A stretch of 45,091 nt of DNA from Nitratireductor sp. GTDB lineage: Bacteria; Pseudomonadota; Alphaproteobacteria; Rhizobiales; Rhizobiaceae. The position numbers and the translations under genes were made by a program. The stretch lies in contig JAGRLT010000082.1 in the NCBI GenBank assembly GCA_020441665.1, forward strand, positions 1-45,091. Direction: 5' to 3'. The notes beneath the pieces are model-generated. The model was not told the origin of the DNA and ran no database searches. It saw nothing but the letters and a program-made list of their open reading frames with translations. How positions within the stretch are numbered: the first letter of the stretch is position 1; the number at the start of each line of letters is the position of its first letter. This document shows, piece by piece, positions 1-8,134 of the stretch.

Positions 1-810
<810 letters not shown>

Positions 811-960
811 GGCGCCGCATATAGAGGGGCGGCGGGAAAAGGAAAAGCGGGAAAATGCGCCTAGCGCCGCCGCCGGCGTGGCGCCTGCGCCGGAAGACGT
901 GGGTTCAGTCCGGTCACGCTTCCCCGCAACGATTCCAAATGAAAGTTTGATAGACAATGA

Positions 961-1000
961 AATATTTTGAATTCTTCAAAATATTGATCAGTACAATATT
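961..1000. promoter_or_regulatory. Two overlapping perfect inverted repeats (probable operator)
   Basis: Seen directly: AATATTTTGAA (961-971) and TTCAAAATATT (975-985) are perfect 11-nt arms with a 3-nt spacer. AATATTG (980-986) and CAATATT (994-1000) are perfect 7-nt arms around ATCAGTA. They share 980-985, and the second reaches the -35 box of the promoter at 999-1004. The stretch is far richer in A+T than its surroundings. Inference: binding site(s) for one or two dimeric regulators of the operon starting at 1061. The regulator is not identifiable from the window. Confidence 0.7.
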
Positions 1001-1027
1001 GACATAGAAGGTATTCGGTAAAATAAT
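999..1027 (+). promoter_or_regulatory. Sigma70-type promoter of the 1061-1873 operon
   Basis: TTGACA (999-1004, perfect -35), a 17-nt spacer and AATAAT (1022-1027, five of six matches to TATAAT). The expected transcript start is near 1034. A strong Shine-Dalgarno AGGAGG follows at about 1049-1054, seven nt before the ATG at 1061. Confidence 0.75.
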
Positions 1028-1060
1028 GAAACGGGGCGCGATGAACCAGGAGGCATCTCC

Positions 1061-1381
1061 ATGTCATTATCCCGCGCTAAATCCATTTCTGTGCAAGATT
1101 TCTCCGCCGCGGTTGCCGAGGCGGTCGGCCGTGCTGTCGAGGCGGACGGCCGCATGAGGGTCGATCCGGCGGATATCGGCTATTTCGTCGATCCCGGTGT
1201 CGTTGGTTTCATTCTGCGCGACCGCGACGTGTTTGCCCGTTCGGCCGGTGATTTCAGCAAGGTCGCCGGCACGGTTGCCGAAATCACGGGTGGCGCCGGC
1301 ATTTCCGCCACCGTGATCGTCGACGACTGGATTCTGGTCGGCTATTTCCCGCGCGAAACCTTCCTGCAATTCGGCGCCTAG
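1061..1381 (+). CDS. Uncharacterised 106-residue protein, first gene of a two-gene operon
   Basis: I do not recognise the family. The protein is soluble-looking, has no signal peptide, no cysteine and no transmembrane segment. An N-terminal amphipathic stretch is followed by alternating short hydrophobic segments in the C-terminal half (around VVGFILRDRDVF and ISATVIVDDWILVGYF), suggesting a small alpha/beta fold. It is likely to be real: it has a consensus promoter, a strong AGGAGG ribosome site and the codon usage of its neighbours. Its stop is 3 nt before the ATG of the cysteine-rich gene at 1385, so the two are co-transcribed and probably work together. The unusually palindromic promoter says the pair is regulated rather than housekeeping. 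Confidence 0.75.
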   Translation: MSLSRAKSISVQDFSAAVAEAVGRAVEADGRMRVDPADIGYFVDPGVVGFILRDRDVFARSAGDFSKVAGTVAEITGGAGISATVIVDDWILVGYFPRETFLQFGA

Positions 1382-1384
1382 GCG

Positions 1385-1873
1385 ATGGCGCGTGATGGCA
1401 AGACGTCGCGGCCGGGCTCGACCGTCGCGGTGGAAGAGGGCGCGCCCCTCTTCTGCCCCAGCGCCCAGCCGGGCATGCGGGATCCGGTGGTGATCGGTGT
1501 CGTCGAGCAGGACGGCGCTCAGGACCGCCGCATCGCCTATCTCGAGCAGGCAATTCCCTATGACGAGAAGGTCGCCGCCCTGTCCGGCGCGGTCGACCCG
1601 GGCAAGGTGATGCGGATCGCGGCGCGCTGCGAGGAAACCAGATGCGCCCATTTCGACGGCAGCCGCTGCAGCCTGGTCAGCCGCATCCGCGATCTGCTGC
1701 CCGAGGCCGCCGTCAAGGCGCCGCCCTGCGCGATCCGCTCCGCCTGCCGGTGGTTCGCCGAGCAGGGCGCGGCAGCCTGCCTGCGCTGTGAAAGGATCAC
1801 GACCTCGGTCGGGCCGGAGCAGGTCCGGGCGGACAGCCGCATCCGTCAGGCGGCGACCCCGCCGCCCCTTTAG
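1385..1873 (+). CDS. Uncharacterised cysteine-rich protein, possible Fe-S or zinc protein
   Basis: A 162-residue protein with eight cysteines: C24, then a tight cluster of C82, C87, C95, C115, C121, C132 and C135. Spacing is C-x4-C-x7-C-x19-C-x5-C-x10-C-x2-C, with conserved-looking surroundings (RCEETRCAHFDG, CAIRSACRWF). Such spacing suits a [4Fe-4S] cluster or zinc site, but no named ferredoxin pattern fits and no function can be assigned. There is no signal peptide, so the protein is probably cytoplasmic. It begins 3 nt after the stop of the 106-residue gene and shares its promoter. The C-terminal 25 residues look disordered. The gene is confidently protein-coding; the metal binding is inference. 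Confidence 0.75.
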   Translation: MARDGKTSRPGSTVAVEEGAPLFCPSAQPGMRDPVVIGVVEQDGAQDRRIAYLEQAIPYDEKVAALSGAVDPGKVMRIAARCEETRCAHFDGSRCSLVSRIRDLLPEAAVKAPPCAIRSACRWFAEQGAAACLRCERITTSVGPEQVRADSRIRQAATPPPL

Positions 1874-1947
1874 CGGAGCCTTGTAGTGGTGGTCTGTGAC
1901 GGCGCCTTGCGCGACCCGCGCCCGGCGGGGCGGCATTGTTCGCCCCG

Positions 1948-2805
1948 TCACGGGCTGGCCGTATCCCCGTCCCGGCTTTCCGGCCTATCGGGCAGCGTCG
2001 CTTGCGTCCGCAGGATGTCCTTGTCGGAAACCTTGCCGCTCCAGGAAAGCTTCTTGTAGTCGAAGCCGAATTCGATCGTCGGCTTGACGATGCGGAAATA
2101 GGGCGACAGGTCGAAATCGCGCGGCGTGAACAGCGAGTGGTGGCGGATGTGCAGGATTTCCCGCCGGGCGTGATCGCTGTCGGCATGGGCCCGGCCGGGC
2201 GCCAGCGTCACCTCGGGCAGGATCGGGTAGTGGACCGACTGGAAGGCCTGGGCGATGAGCGAGGAACAGATCGCCCGGGTCGGATCGCCGGAGCCGAGCG
2301 CGAGCATCCGCCGCCGCCATCTGACCGGCACCGGCGGCGTCGGGAAGAAATAGCGCAGCAGGTCGAATATGTTGCGCGTGTCGTATTGCAGGCCGATCTT
2401 GGCCACCATGAAATCGATGATCTGCTGGCGGTCCTCCTTGGTCAGCCCGACCGGCCGGCAGATGCGTGTATTGTAGCTGCGATAGCGCGCCAGCGAGGTC
2501 GCGACGCAGCCCTCGCCGAGATTGACCTCGATCAGCACGCAGGGCCCGCCGAAGCGCGCATCCTCGCAGGCGAGCACATCGCCGGCATAGAAGGCGGCAT
2601 GGCTCCAGGTCGACTGGGTAAGGTATTTGATCGAGGCCGAGACGAACTGGTTGCCCTCGATCAGCAGGATGTCGCCGGGTTCGAGCGTGCGCGACAAGGT
2701 CTCTGGATCGGACGGCGTATAGGGCTTGTAGCCCGACGATTCCTTGACCAGCACCCTGGCCAGGAACCTGCCGATCCTTTCGAGCCCGCGATCGAACAAT
2801 CCCAT
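1948..2805 (-). CDS. Permuted papain-like (YiiX/YebB, NlpC/P60-type) cysteine peptidase-fold protein
   Basis: 285 residues. The order of catalytic residues is that of circularly permuted NlpC/P60 proteins: the histidine comes first (WSHAAFY, H69) and the cysteine later (AICSSLIAQAF, C180), with the EPGDILLIEG strand typical of the YiiX/YaeF group near residue 42. Members are amidases or lipid-modifying hydrolases acting on cell-wall or lipid amide/ester bonds, but the substrate here is not predictable. No signal peptide is present. The N-terminal 20 residues form an amphipathic helix that could associate with membrane. The start at 2805 has an AGGGAA ribosome site about 9 nt upstream. It is transcribed towards the 1385 gene and divergently from the exporter operon. 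Confidence 0.8.
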   Translation of the reverse strand: MGLFDRGLERIGRFLARVLVKESSGYKPYTPSDPETLSRTLEPGDILLIEGNQFVSASIKYLTQSTWSHAAFYAGDVLACEDARFGGPCVLIEVNLGEGCVATSLARYRSYNTRICRPVGLTKEDRQQIIDFMVAKIGLQYDTRNIFDLLRYFFPTPPVPVRWRRRMLALGSGDPTRAICSSLIAQAFQSVHYPILPEVTLAPGRAHADSDHARREILHIRHHSLFTPRDFDLSPYFRIVKPTIEFGFDYKKLSWSGKVSDKDILRTQATLPDRPESRDGDTASP

Positions 2806-2968
2806 GGAAACTTCCCTTTCGCTGGCTTTTTGGCGCGGCTTTGGCCGGGCGTCAAATCACACCGGCTTTATGGCCGGGCGGCGAACGCGCCGCGCTCTCT
2901 CCCTTGAGGGCGGCGTATGCCGGGGCTCCGCCCTTCAGGCGCGATGCAGAGCAATCCAGCCAACCATA

Positions 2969-2998
2969 TTGACAATTAATTGATCGTTTGATTAATTT
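2969..2998 (+). promoter_or_regulatory. Promoter of the cecR-like exporter operon with an internal operator dyad
   Basis: TTGACA at 2969-2974 with a weak -10 (TAATTT, 2993-2998, spacer 18). A 20-nt dyad fills the spacer (2976-2995): arms TTAAT and ATTAA, with an inner CG centre. A TetR-type dimer bound there would occlude RNA polymerase, so autorepression by the first gene is the natural reading (inference). A transcript start near 3004 would exclude the upstream TTG at 2988 as start codon. Confidence 0.65.
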
Positions 2999-3038
2999 TG
3001 TCTTCCGGATGGCGCCCGCCGCCGGAAGAGATGAGCCC

Positions 3039-3086
3039 ATGCCTGGAAATATGCCTGAAAACATGCCTGAAAACATGTCTGGAAAC
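3039..3086 (+). repeat. Four in-frame 12-nt tandem repeats encoding M-P-x-N
   Basis: Four consecutive copies of a 12-mer (consensus ATGCCTGAAAAC with a few changes) encode MPGN-MPEN-MPEN-MSGN at the start of the TetR-type regulator. Each unit begins with an in-frame ATG, so repeat loss or gain would keep frame and start. Confidence 0.85.
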
Positions 3087-3881
3087 AAAACCGGCCCCCG
3101 GCCCAGTGGAAAGACCGGTGGAAAGACCGGCGGGAAGACCGCCGGGAGGGCCGCTGAGAGCGGCAAAGCAGGCGCCCGTGACGTCATTCCCCGAGAGGAT
3201 GGCACCCGCGCCGCGCTGATCGGCGCCGCCACCATCCGCTTCGGCGAAATGGGCTATGCCGCCGCCTCGATCCGCGCCATCGCCGCCGATGCCGGCGCCA
3301 ACATCGCCCTCATCTCCTATCATTTCGGTGGCAAGCAGGGCCTGCACGAGGCCTGTGCCGAGGCGATCATCGAAAAACTGTCCAAGGTCGCCGGCAGCGC
3401 CGTGCTGGCGGCAGCCGACGAGGCCGATGGGCTTCCGGCGCAAGCGGCGGCGGCGATGCTGGAGCGCACCGTTTCGGCGATGATCGCCTTTCTGGTGGCC
3501 GACGAGGAATCGCGCCCCGTCGCCCTGTTCATGATGCGCGAGCTGGCCGCCCCCGGCCCGGTCCTCGACCGCATCTATTCCGGCCTGATCGAGCCGGTGC
3601 ACGGCGCTGCCTGCCGTGTCTGGGCGGCGGCGACCGGCGCCAAGGCAGACGCGCCGGACACCAAGCTCGCCGTCTTTTCACTGCTCGGCCAGGTGCTCTA
3701 TTTCCGCATCGCCCGGTCGGTCGTCATGCGCCGGCTCGACTGGCCGGTCATCGCCGCCAGCGAACACGCGGCGATCGACCGCACACTCGCCACCAATCTG
3801 CGCGCCAGCATCGATGCGGCGCGGGCCGCCAACGGGCTCGGCCCACTCAACACCGGCTCCTTCGGGGAGGTTTCTTCATGA
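3039..3881 (+). CDS. TetR-family regulator, CecR/YbiH type
   Basis: 280 residues from the ATG at 3039, chosen because GGAAGAG lies about 10 nt upstream and the promoter is too close to an alternative TTG at 2988. An ATG at 3009 is also in frame. After a repeat-rich extension of about 50 residues comes the TetR helix-turn-helix (IRFGEMGYAAASIRAIAADAGANIALISYHFGGKQGLHEA), then a C-terminal ligand domain of the CecR kind. Established: in E. coli, CecR (YbiH) represses a divergent HlyD/ABC exporter (ybhGFSR). Here the same gene types sit directly downstream with a 4-nt overlap (ATGA at 3878-3881), which supports the subfamily call. Probably a ligand-released repressor of its own operon via the dyad at 2976-2995. 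The repeat extension is unusual for TetR proteins. Confidence 0.85.
   Translation: MPGNMPENMPENMSGNKTGPRPSGKTGGKTGGKTAGRAAESGKAGARDVIPREDGTRAALIGAATIRFGEMGYAAASIRAIAADAGANIALISYHFGGKQGLHEACAEAIIEKLSKVAGSAVLAAADEADGLPAQAAAAMLERTVSAMIAFLVADEESRPVALFMMRELAAPGPVLDRIYSGLIEPVHGAACRVWAAATGAKADAPDTKLAVFSLLGQVLYFRIARSVVMRRLDWPVIAASEHAAIDRTLATNLRASIDAARAANGLGPLNTGSFGEVSS
3108..3143 (+). repeat. Three in-frame 12-nt tandem repeats encoding G-K-T-G
   Basis: GGAAAGACCGGT, GGAAAGACCGGC and GGGAAGACCGCC follow each other in the same reading frame as the regulator, giving a GKTG-GKTG-GKTA tract. Together with the upstream M-P-x-N repeats it forms a low-complexity, basic N-terminal extension in front of the DNA-binding domain. 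Confidence 0.8.
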
Positions 3882-4852
3882 CCGGCCTTCTGTGCTCTCT
3901 TCCCTTTGTCGCATCGTTGATCGCCGCCTGCGCGCCGCCGCCGCCCCTGGCGACCGGCTATGTCGAGGGCGAATACGTGCTGGTGGCGCCGGTCGAGACC
4001 GCGCGCATCGAAACCCTCGCCGTGCGGCGCGGCGACCGGCTCGAGGCCGGCGGCGAGTTCGCCATGCTGGAGCGCCAGGATGCCGACATCGCCGTGGCGC
4101 AGGCCAGGGCTGCCCTTGCCGAGGCGCGCTCGAAGCTCGCCAATCTGCGCACCGGCAGACGACCCGAGGAGATCGCCGTGCTCGAAGCCTCGCTCGCCTC
4201 CGCCGAGGCCCAGGCGGGCGATGCCAGGCGAACCCTTGAGCGCCAGGAAAGCCTGATCGGCAGCGGCGCCACCACGGCGGCCCGCCTCGACGACGCCCGC
4301 ACCGCGCTCAACATCGCCGATGCCAAGGTGGCCGAAGTCCGCGCCAATCTCGAAGTCGCCCGCCTGCCGGCCCGAGCCGGGGAGATCGCCGCCGCCGAAG
4401 CCGCCGTCGAACAGGCGGCAGCCGCCTTCCGCAATGCGCAATGGCGGCTCTCCCAGCGCCGTCTTTCCGCTCCCGCCGCCGGCACGGTCTACGACATCAT
4501 CCGCCATCCCGGCGAGATCGCCGGGCCGCAGGCGCCGCTGCTCTCCTTCCTGCCCGACGGCGCGGTGAAACTGCGCGCCTATGTGCCGCAATCGGCGCTG
4601 GCGCGGATCGCGATCGGCGGGGCGCTCGCGGTTTCCTGCGATGCCTGCCCGCAGGGCCTTGCCGCGCGCATCACCTATGTGTCCGACGATCCCGAATTCA
4701 CCCCGCCGGTGATCTATTCGATCGATAGCCGCCAGAAGCTCGTCTATCTCGTCGAGGCGGTGCCGATGGGGGAAGCGGACATGCTGAAGCCCGGCCAGAT
4801 CGTCGATGTCGACCTTGCGCCGCTCGATGCCGTCGACGGACAGGCCCGATGA
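3878..4852 (+). CDS. HlyD-family periplasmic adaptor, predicted lipoprotein (YbhG-like)
   Basis: 324 residues. The signal peptide ends in a lipobox (LIAAC, C18), so the adaptor is probably lipid-anchored rather than tethered by a transmembrane helix. The order is biotinyl-lipoyl half motif (about 40-65), a long alanine/arginine/glutamate-rich coiled-coil hairpin (about 68-195), the second lipoyl half (LSAPAAGTVYDIIRHPGEIA) and a beta-barrel domain. Role: links the inner-membrane ABC exporter to an outer-membrane channel for drug or toxic-compound efflux. It overlaps the regulator by 4 nt upstream and the ATPase by 4 nt downstream. The outer-membrane partner is not in the window; a shared TolC is likely (inference). 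Confidence 0.88.
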   Translation: MTGLLCSLPFVASLIAACAPPPPLATGYVEGEYVLVAPVETARIETLAVRRGDRLEAGGEFAMLERQDADIAVAQARAALAEARSKLANLRTGRRPEEIAVLEASLASAEAQAGDARRTLERQESLIGSGATTAARLDDARTALNIADAKVAEVRANLEVARLPARAGEIAAAEAAVEQAAAAFRNAQWRLSQRRLSAPAAGTVYDIIRHPGEIAGPQAPLLSFLPDGAVKLRAYVPQSALARIAIGGALAVSCDACPQGLAARITYVSDDPEFTPPVIYSIDSRQKLVYLVEAVPMGEADMLKPGQIVDVDLAPLDAVDGQAR

Positions 4853-5850
4853 CCCCCGGCGAGCAACCCGCCCCCCTGTCGGCGACGCCCGGGGCGGCCG
4901 CGCCACCGGTCATCGATGTGCGCAACCTGGTCAAGCGCTTCGGCGACAAGACGGTGGTCGACCAGGTCACCATGCAGGTGGCCAAGGGTGAGATTTCGGG
5001 TTTTCTCGGGCCCAACGGTTCCGGCAAGACGACGACGATCCGCTGCATGTGCGGCCTGCTCAGCGCCGATGAGGGCGAGGGCAGGGTGCTCGGCTACGAC
5101 ATCCGATCGGAGGCCTGGAAGATCAAGCGCGAGACCGGCTACATGACCCAGCGCTTCTCCTTCTACGAGGACCTGTCGATCAGGGAGAACCTGCAATTCG
5201 TCGCCCGGCTCTACGGCCTCGAGGCGTGCGCGGTCGCCGACACGCTCGAGGATCTCGGCCTTTCAAGCCGCCGCAACCAGCTGGCCGGCACGCTTTCGGG
5301 CGGCTGGAAACAGCGCCTGGCGCTCGCCGCCTGCATCATGCACAAGCCGGAACTGCTGCTGCTAGACGAACCGACCGCCGGCGTCGACCCCAAGGCGCGG
5401 CGCGATTTCTGGGATGAGATCCACGCGCGCGCCGCAAGCGGCCTCACCGTCCTGGTGTCGACCCACTACATGGACGAGGCCGAGCGCTGCCACCGCATCA
5501 ACTACATTTCCTATGGCAGGCTGGTCGCTAGCGGCACGGTGGCGCAGGTGCTGGCAAGCGCCGGCCTCACCACCTTCATCGTCGAGGGCGGCCGGCTCGA
5601 CCGCGTGGCGCGCCATCTCGCCGGCGCGCCGGGGGTCGACCAGATTGCGCCCTTCGGCATGACGCTGCATGTGGTCGGCCGCGAGAAACAGGCGCTGGAG
5701 CGCTCGGTGCGCGCGGCGGCGAAGGAATTTTCCGTCTCCGTCGAAAAGGGCGAGACCAGCCTCGAGGACGTCTTCATCCAGTTCATGGCCGAGGCGAGCG
5801 ACAACATGGCCGAACCTGCATCGACGCCGCAAAAGGGGACGGCGGCATGA
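4849..5850 (+). CDS. ABC transporter ATP-binding protein (YbhF-like, CcmA/DrrA type)
   Basis: 333 residues with a single nucleotide-binding domain: Walker A GPNGSGKTTT, Q-loop region YMTQRFSFYEDLS, signature LSGGWKQRLALA, Walker B LLLLDEPTAGVD and H-loop STHYMDEAERC. The C-terminal 100 residues are the DrrA-like regulatory tail common in ABC-2 exporters. It energises the permease at 5847. The E. coli counterpart YbhF carries two fused ATPase domains, whereas this one has a single domain and must act as a homodimer. Translational coupling is likely from the 4-nt overlaps on both sides. Confidence 0.92.
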   Translation: MTPGEQPAPLSATPGAAAPPVIDVRNLVKRFGDKTVVDQVTMQVAKGEISGFLGPNGSGKTTTIRCMCGLLSADEGEGRVLGYDIRSEAWKIKRETGYMTQRFSFYEDLSIRENLQFVARLYGLEACAVADTLEDLGLSSRRNQLAGTLSGGWKQRLALAACIMHKPELLLLDEPTAGVDPKARRDFWDEIHARAASGLTVLVSTHYMDEAERCHRINYISYGRLVASGTVAQVLASAGLTTFIVEGGRLDRVARHLAGAPGVDQIAPFGMTLHVVGREKQALERSVRAAAKEFSVSVEKGETSLEDVFIQFMAEASDNMAEPASTPQKGTAA

Positions 5851-6983
5851 ACCGTTTCTTCTCCTTGCACCGCCTGGCCGCCATCCTGGCCAAGGAAGCG
5901 ATCCAGATGCGGCGCGACCGCATCACCTTCGCCATGATGCTGGGCATCCCGCTGATCCAGCTCGTCCTGTTCGGCTTCGCGATCAACACCGATCCCAAGG
6001 GCCTGCCCTCGGCGCTGGTCGCCGCCAGCCAGGACCGTTTCACCCGCGCCATGGTGAGCGCGCTGGAACTGACCGGCTATTACCGCTTCCGCCATGTCGG
6101 CATTTCGGCCGGCGAGGCCGAGACCCTGATCGAGCGCGGCGACGTTTCCTTCGTGGTGACCATCCCCTCGGACTTTGCCGAAAGGGTCGAGCGCGGCGAC
6201 CGGCCGCAGATCCTGATCGAGGCCGATGCCACCGACCCCTCGGTCGCTTCCGGCGCGATCTCGACGCTGGAGACCGTGGTCTCCGGCGCCCTGCTGCGCG
6301 AACTCGGCACCGAGGCCGAGAGCGCCCGCAGCAAGGCTTCCGCCATGCAGGTGATCGTCCACCGCCGCTACAATCCCGAAGGGGTGACGCAATACAACAT
6401 CGTGCCGGGCCTGCTCGGCGTCATCCTGCAACTGACCATGGTGATGATGACCTCGATGGCGCTGACCCGCGAGACCGAGCGCGGCACGATGGAAAACCTG
6501 CTCGCCATGCCGGCAAGCCCGGTCGAGATCATGCTCGGCAAGGTGCTGCCCTATCTCATCGTCGGCGCGGTGCAGGTCGTGGTCGTGCTGTCGGCGGCCA
6601 AGCTCATCTTCGGTGTGCCGTTCTTCGGCTCGATGGTCCTGCTGCTCTGCTCGATCCTGCTCTTCGTGCTGGCGCTCGTCCTGCTCGGATACACGATCTC
6701 GACCATCTCCCGAAACCAGATGCAGGCGATGCAGCTCACCTTCTTCTTCTTCCTGCCCTCGCTGCTGCTGTCGGGCTTCATGTTCCCCTTTCGTGGCATG
6801 CCGGGCTGGGCCCAGGTGCTCGGCGAAGTCTTCCCGCTGACCCATTTCCTGCGCGTCGTCCGCGCCATCATGCTCAAGGGCGCCGCCTATCCGATCATCT
6901 CGGCCGAGATCGCCGCGCTTGCTGCCTTCGCCCTCATCTTCGCGCTGCTGGCGCTGCTGCGCTTCCGCCGCACGCTCGACTGA
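5847..6983 (+). CDS. ABC-2 type exporter permease (YbhS/YbhR-like)
   Basis: 378 residues with the architecture of ABC-2 permeases: an N-terminal membrane helix (ITFAMMLGIPLIQLVLFGFAI-like), a large extracytoplasmic domain (about 55-180) and five further helices in the C-terminal half, including the hallmark ETERGTMENLLAMPASPVEIMLGK coupling loop and FFFFLPSLLLSGFMFPF. E. coli has two such permeases (ybhS, ybhR), whereas only one is present here, so a homodimer is expected. Last gene of the operon 3039-6983. Exported substrates are unknown; efflux of toxic organic compounds is the family expectation. Confidence 0.92.
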   Translation: MNRFFSLHRLAAILAKEAIQMRRDRITFAMMLGIPLIQLVLFGFAINTDPKGLPSALVAASQDRFTRAMVSALELTGYYRFRHVGISAGEAETLIERGDVSFVVTIPSDFAERVERGDRPQILIEADATDPSVASGAISTLETVVSGALLRELGTEAESARSKASAMQVIVHRRYNPEGVTQYNIVPGLLGVILQLTMVMMTSMALTRETERGTMENLLAMPASPVEIMLGKVLPYLIVGAVQVVVVLSAAKLIFGVPFFGSMVLLLCSILLFVLALVLLGYTISTISRNQMQAMQLTFFFFLPSLLLSGFMFPFRGMPGWAQVLGEVFPLTHFLRVVRAIMLKGAAYPIISAEIAALAAFALIFALLALLRFRRTLD

Positions 6984-7045
6984 TCCGCCGACGCCGACGC
7001 CGACACCGACACCGACGCCTGCGGCGGCATGGCATCGCAACGGCG

Positions 7046-7088
7046 TTGACTTGGCCGCGCCAGCCCATAGATTGGAATCGTTCTAATC
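7046..7088 (+). promoter_or_regulatory. mbfA promoter with Irr-type iron control element (ICE)
   Basis: TTGACT (7046-7051), a 16-nt spacer and TAGATT (7068-7073). A dyad at 7070-7088, GATTnGAAnnnTTCnAATC, overlaps the -10 box. The core TTnGAA-N3-TTCnAA is the form described for ICE motifs bound by the haem-responsive regulator Irr in Rhizobiales (established), and mbfA genes are known Irr targets. Bound Irr would block initiation under low iron. Confidence 0.75.
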
Positions 7089-7102
7089 AGGTAGTCTCCA
7101 CC

Positions 7103-8110
7103 ATGGTTCTGTCCCTCGTTCCCCGCTTCGCCGATTTTTCCAAACGCCGTTTCGACGACCTGTCGGAACAGGAAATCCTCGCGCTGGCGATTTCCTCCGA
7201 GGAGGATGACGGCCGCATCTACATCGCCTATGCCGACATGCTGCGCGAGACCTATCCCGACTCGGCGAAGATCTTCGAGGACATGGCGGAGGAGGAAGAC
7301 CAGCATCGCCGCTGGCTGATCGATCTGCACCGCGAGAAATTCGGCGAGACCATTCCGCTGATCCGGCGCGAGCACGTGCGCGGCTTCTATTCCAGGAAGC
7401 CGATCTGGCTTGCCCGGGGGCAATTGGCGGCCGGCGGCATCGAGACGATCCGCAGGCAGGCAGCCGACATGGAAGCCCAGGCCGCGCGCTATTATGCCGC
7501 CGCCGCCAAGCGCGCGAGCGATGCCTCGATCCGCAAGCTGCTGGGCGATCTCGCCCGCGCCGAGGCCGGCCATATCGGGGCCGCCATGCGCGCGGAAAAG
7601 GCCCACACCCCGCAGGATGTGCGCGAGGGCGAGGAGGCCGAACAGCAGCGGCAATTCGTGCTGACCTATGTCCAGCCGGGCCTGGCCGGCCTGATCGACG
7701 GCTCGGTTTCGACGCTGGCGCCGATCTTCGCCACTGCCTTCGCGACCCAGAACACCACGACGACCTTCCTGGTCGGCCTTGCCGCTTCCGTCGGCGCCGG
7801 CATTTCCATGGGCTTTACCGAAGTCGCCTCCGATGACGGCATCATTTCAGGCCGCGGCTCGCCGATGATCCGCGGCGTCGTCACCGGCATCATGACGGCG
7901 CTCGGCGGGCTCGGCCATGCACTGCCCTACCTCATTCCCGATTTCTGGCTGGCGACTTACGTGGCGATCGCCGTCGTCATCGTCGAACTGCTGGTGATCA
8001 CCTGGATCCAGCACACCTATATGGAGACCCCCTGGGTGAAGGCGCTGACCCAGATCGTGCTGGGCGGCGCGCTGGTGCTTGGCGCCGGCATGCTGATCGG
8101 CAGCGGCTGA
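7103..8110 (+). CDS. mbfA: Membrane-bound ferritin A, iron exporter (erythrin-VIT1 fusion)
   Basis: 335 residues. The N-terminal ferritin-like (erythrin) domain (about 1-170) has the iron-ligand pattern of repeated glutamates and histidine ([29 protein letters not shown]). The C-terminal domain is a VIT1-type transporter with about five membrane helices, starting at [24 protein letters not shown]. Established for Bradyrhizobium and Agrobacterium: MbfA exports iron from the cytoplasm and protects against iron and peroxide stress, repressed by Irr. The ATG at 7103 fits the homologous start (MVLSLVPRF...); the ribosome site is weak. Monocistronic: the next gene is convergent 24 nt downstream. 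Confidence 0.92.
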   Translation: MVLSLVPRFADFSKRRFDDLSEQEILALAISSEEDDGRIYIAYADMLRETYPDSAKIFEDMAEEEDQHRRWLIDLHREKFGETIPLIRREHVRGFYSRKPIWLARGQLAAGGIETIRRQAADMEAQAARYYAAAAKRASDASIRKLLGDLARAEAGHIGAAMRAEKAHTPQDVREGEEAEQQRQFVLTYVQPGLAGLIDGSVSTLAPIFATAFATQNTTTTFLVGLAASVGAGISMGFTEVASDDGIISGRGSPMIRGVVTGIMTALGGLGHALPYLIPDFWLATYVAIAVVIVELLVITWIQHTYMETPWVKALTQIVLGGALVLGAGMLIGSG

Positions 8111-8134
8111 CGCGTTCTCAGCCGCAAGATCAGA

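Noticed and set aside
2988-3038. Earlier TTG start of the TetR-type regulator, and the ATG at 3009
   Set aside because: The TTG would lie inside the predicted promoter; the ATG at 3039 has a better ribosome site and opens the repeat tract.
6990-7022. Short GCCGAC/ACCGAC repeats after the ABC-2 permease gene
   Set aside because: Only a few imperfect hexamers in non-coding DNA, with no symmetry or gene association; probably slippage.
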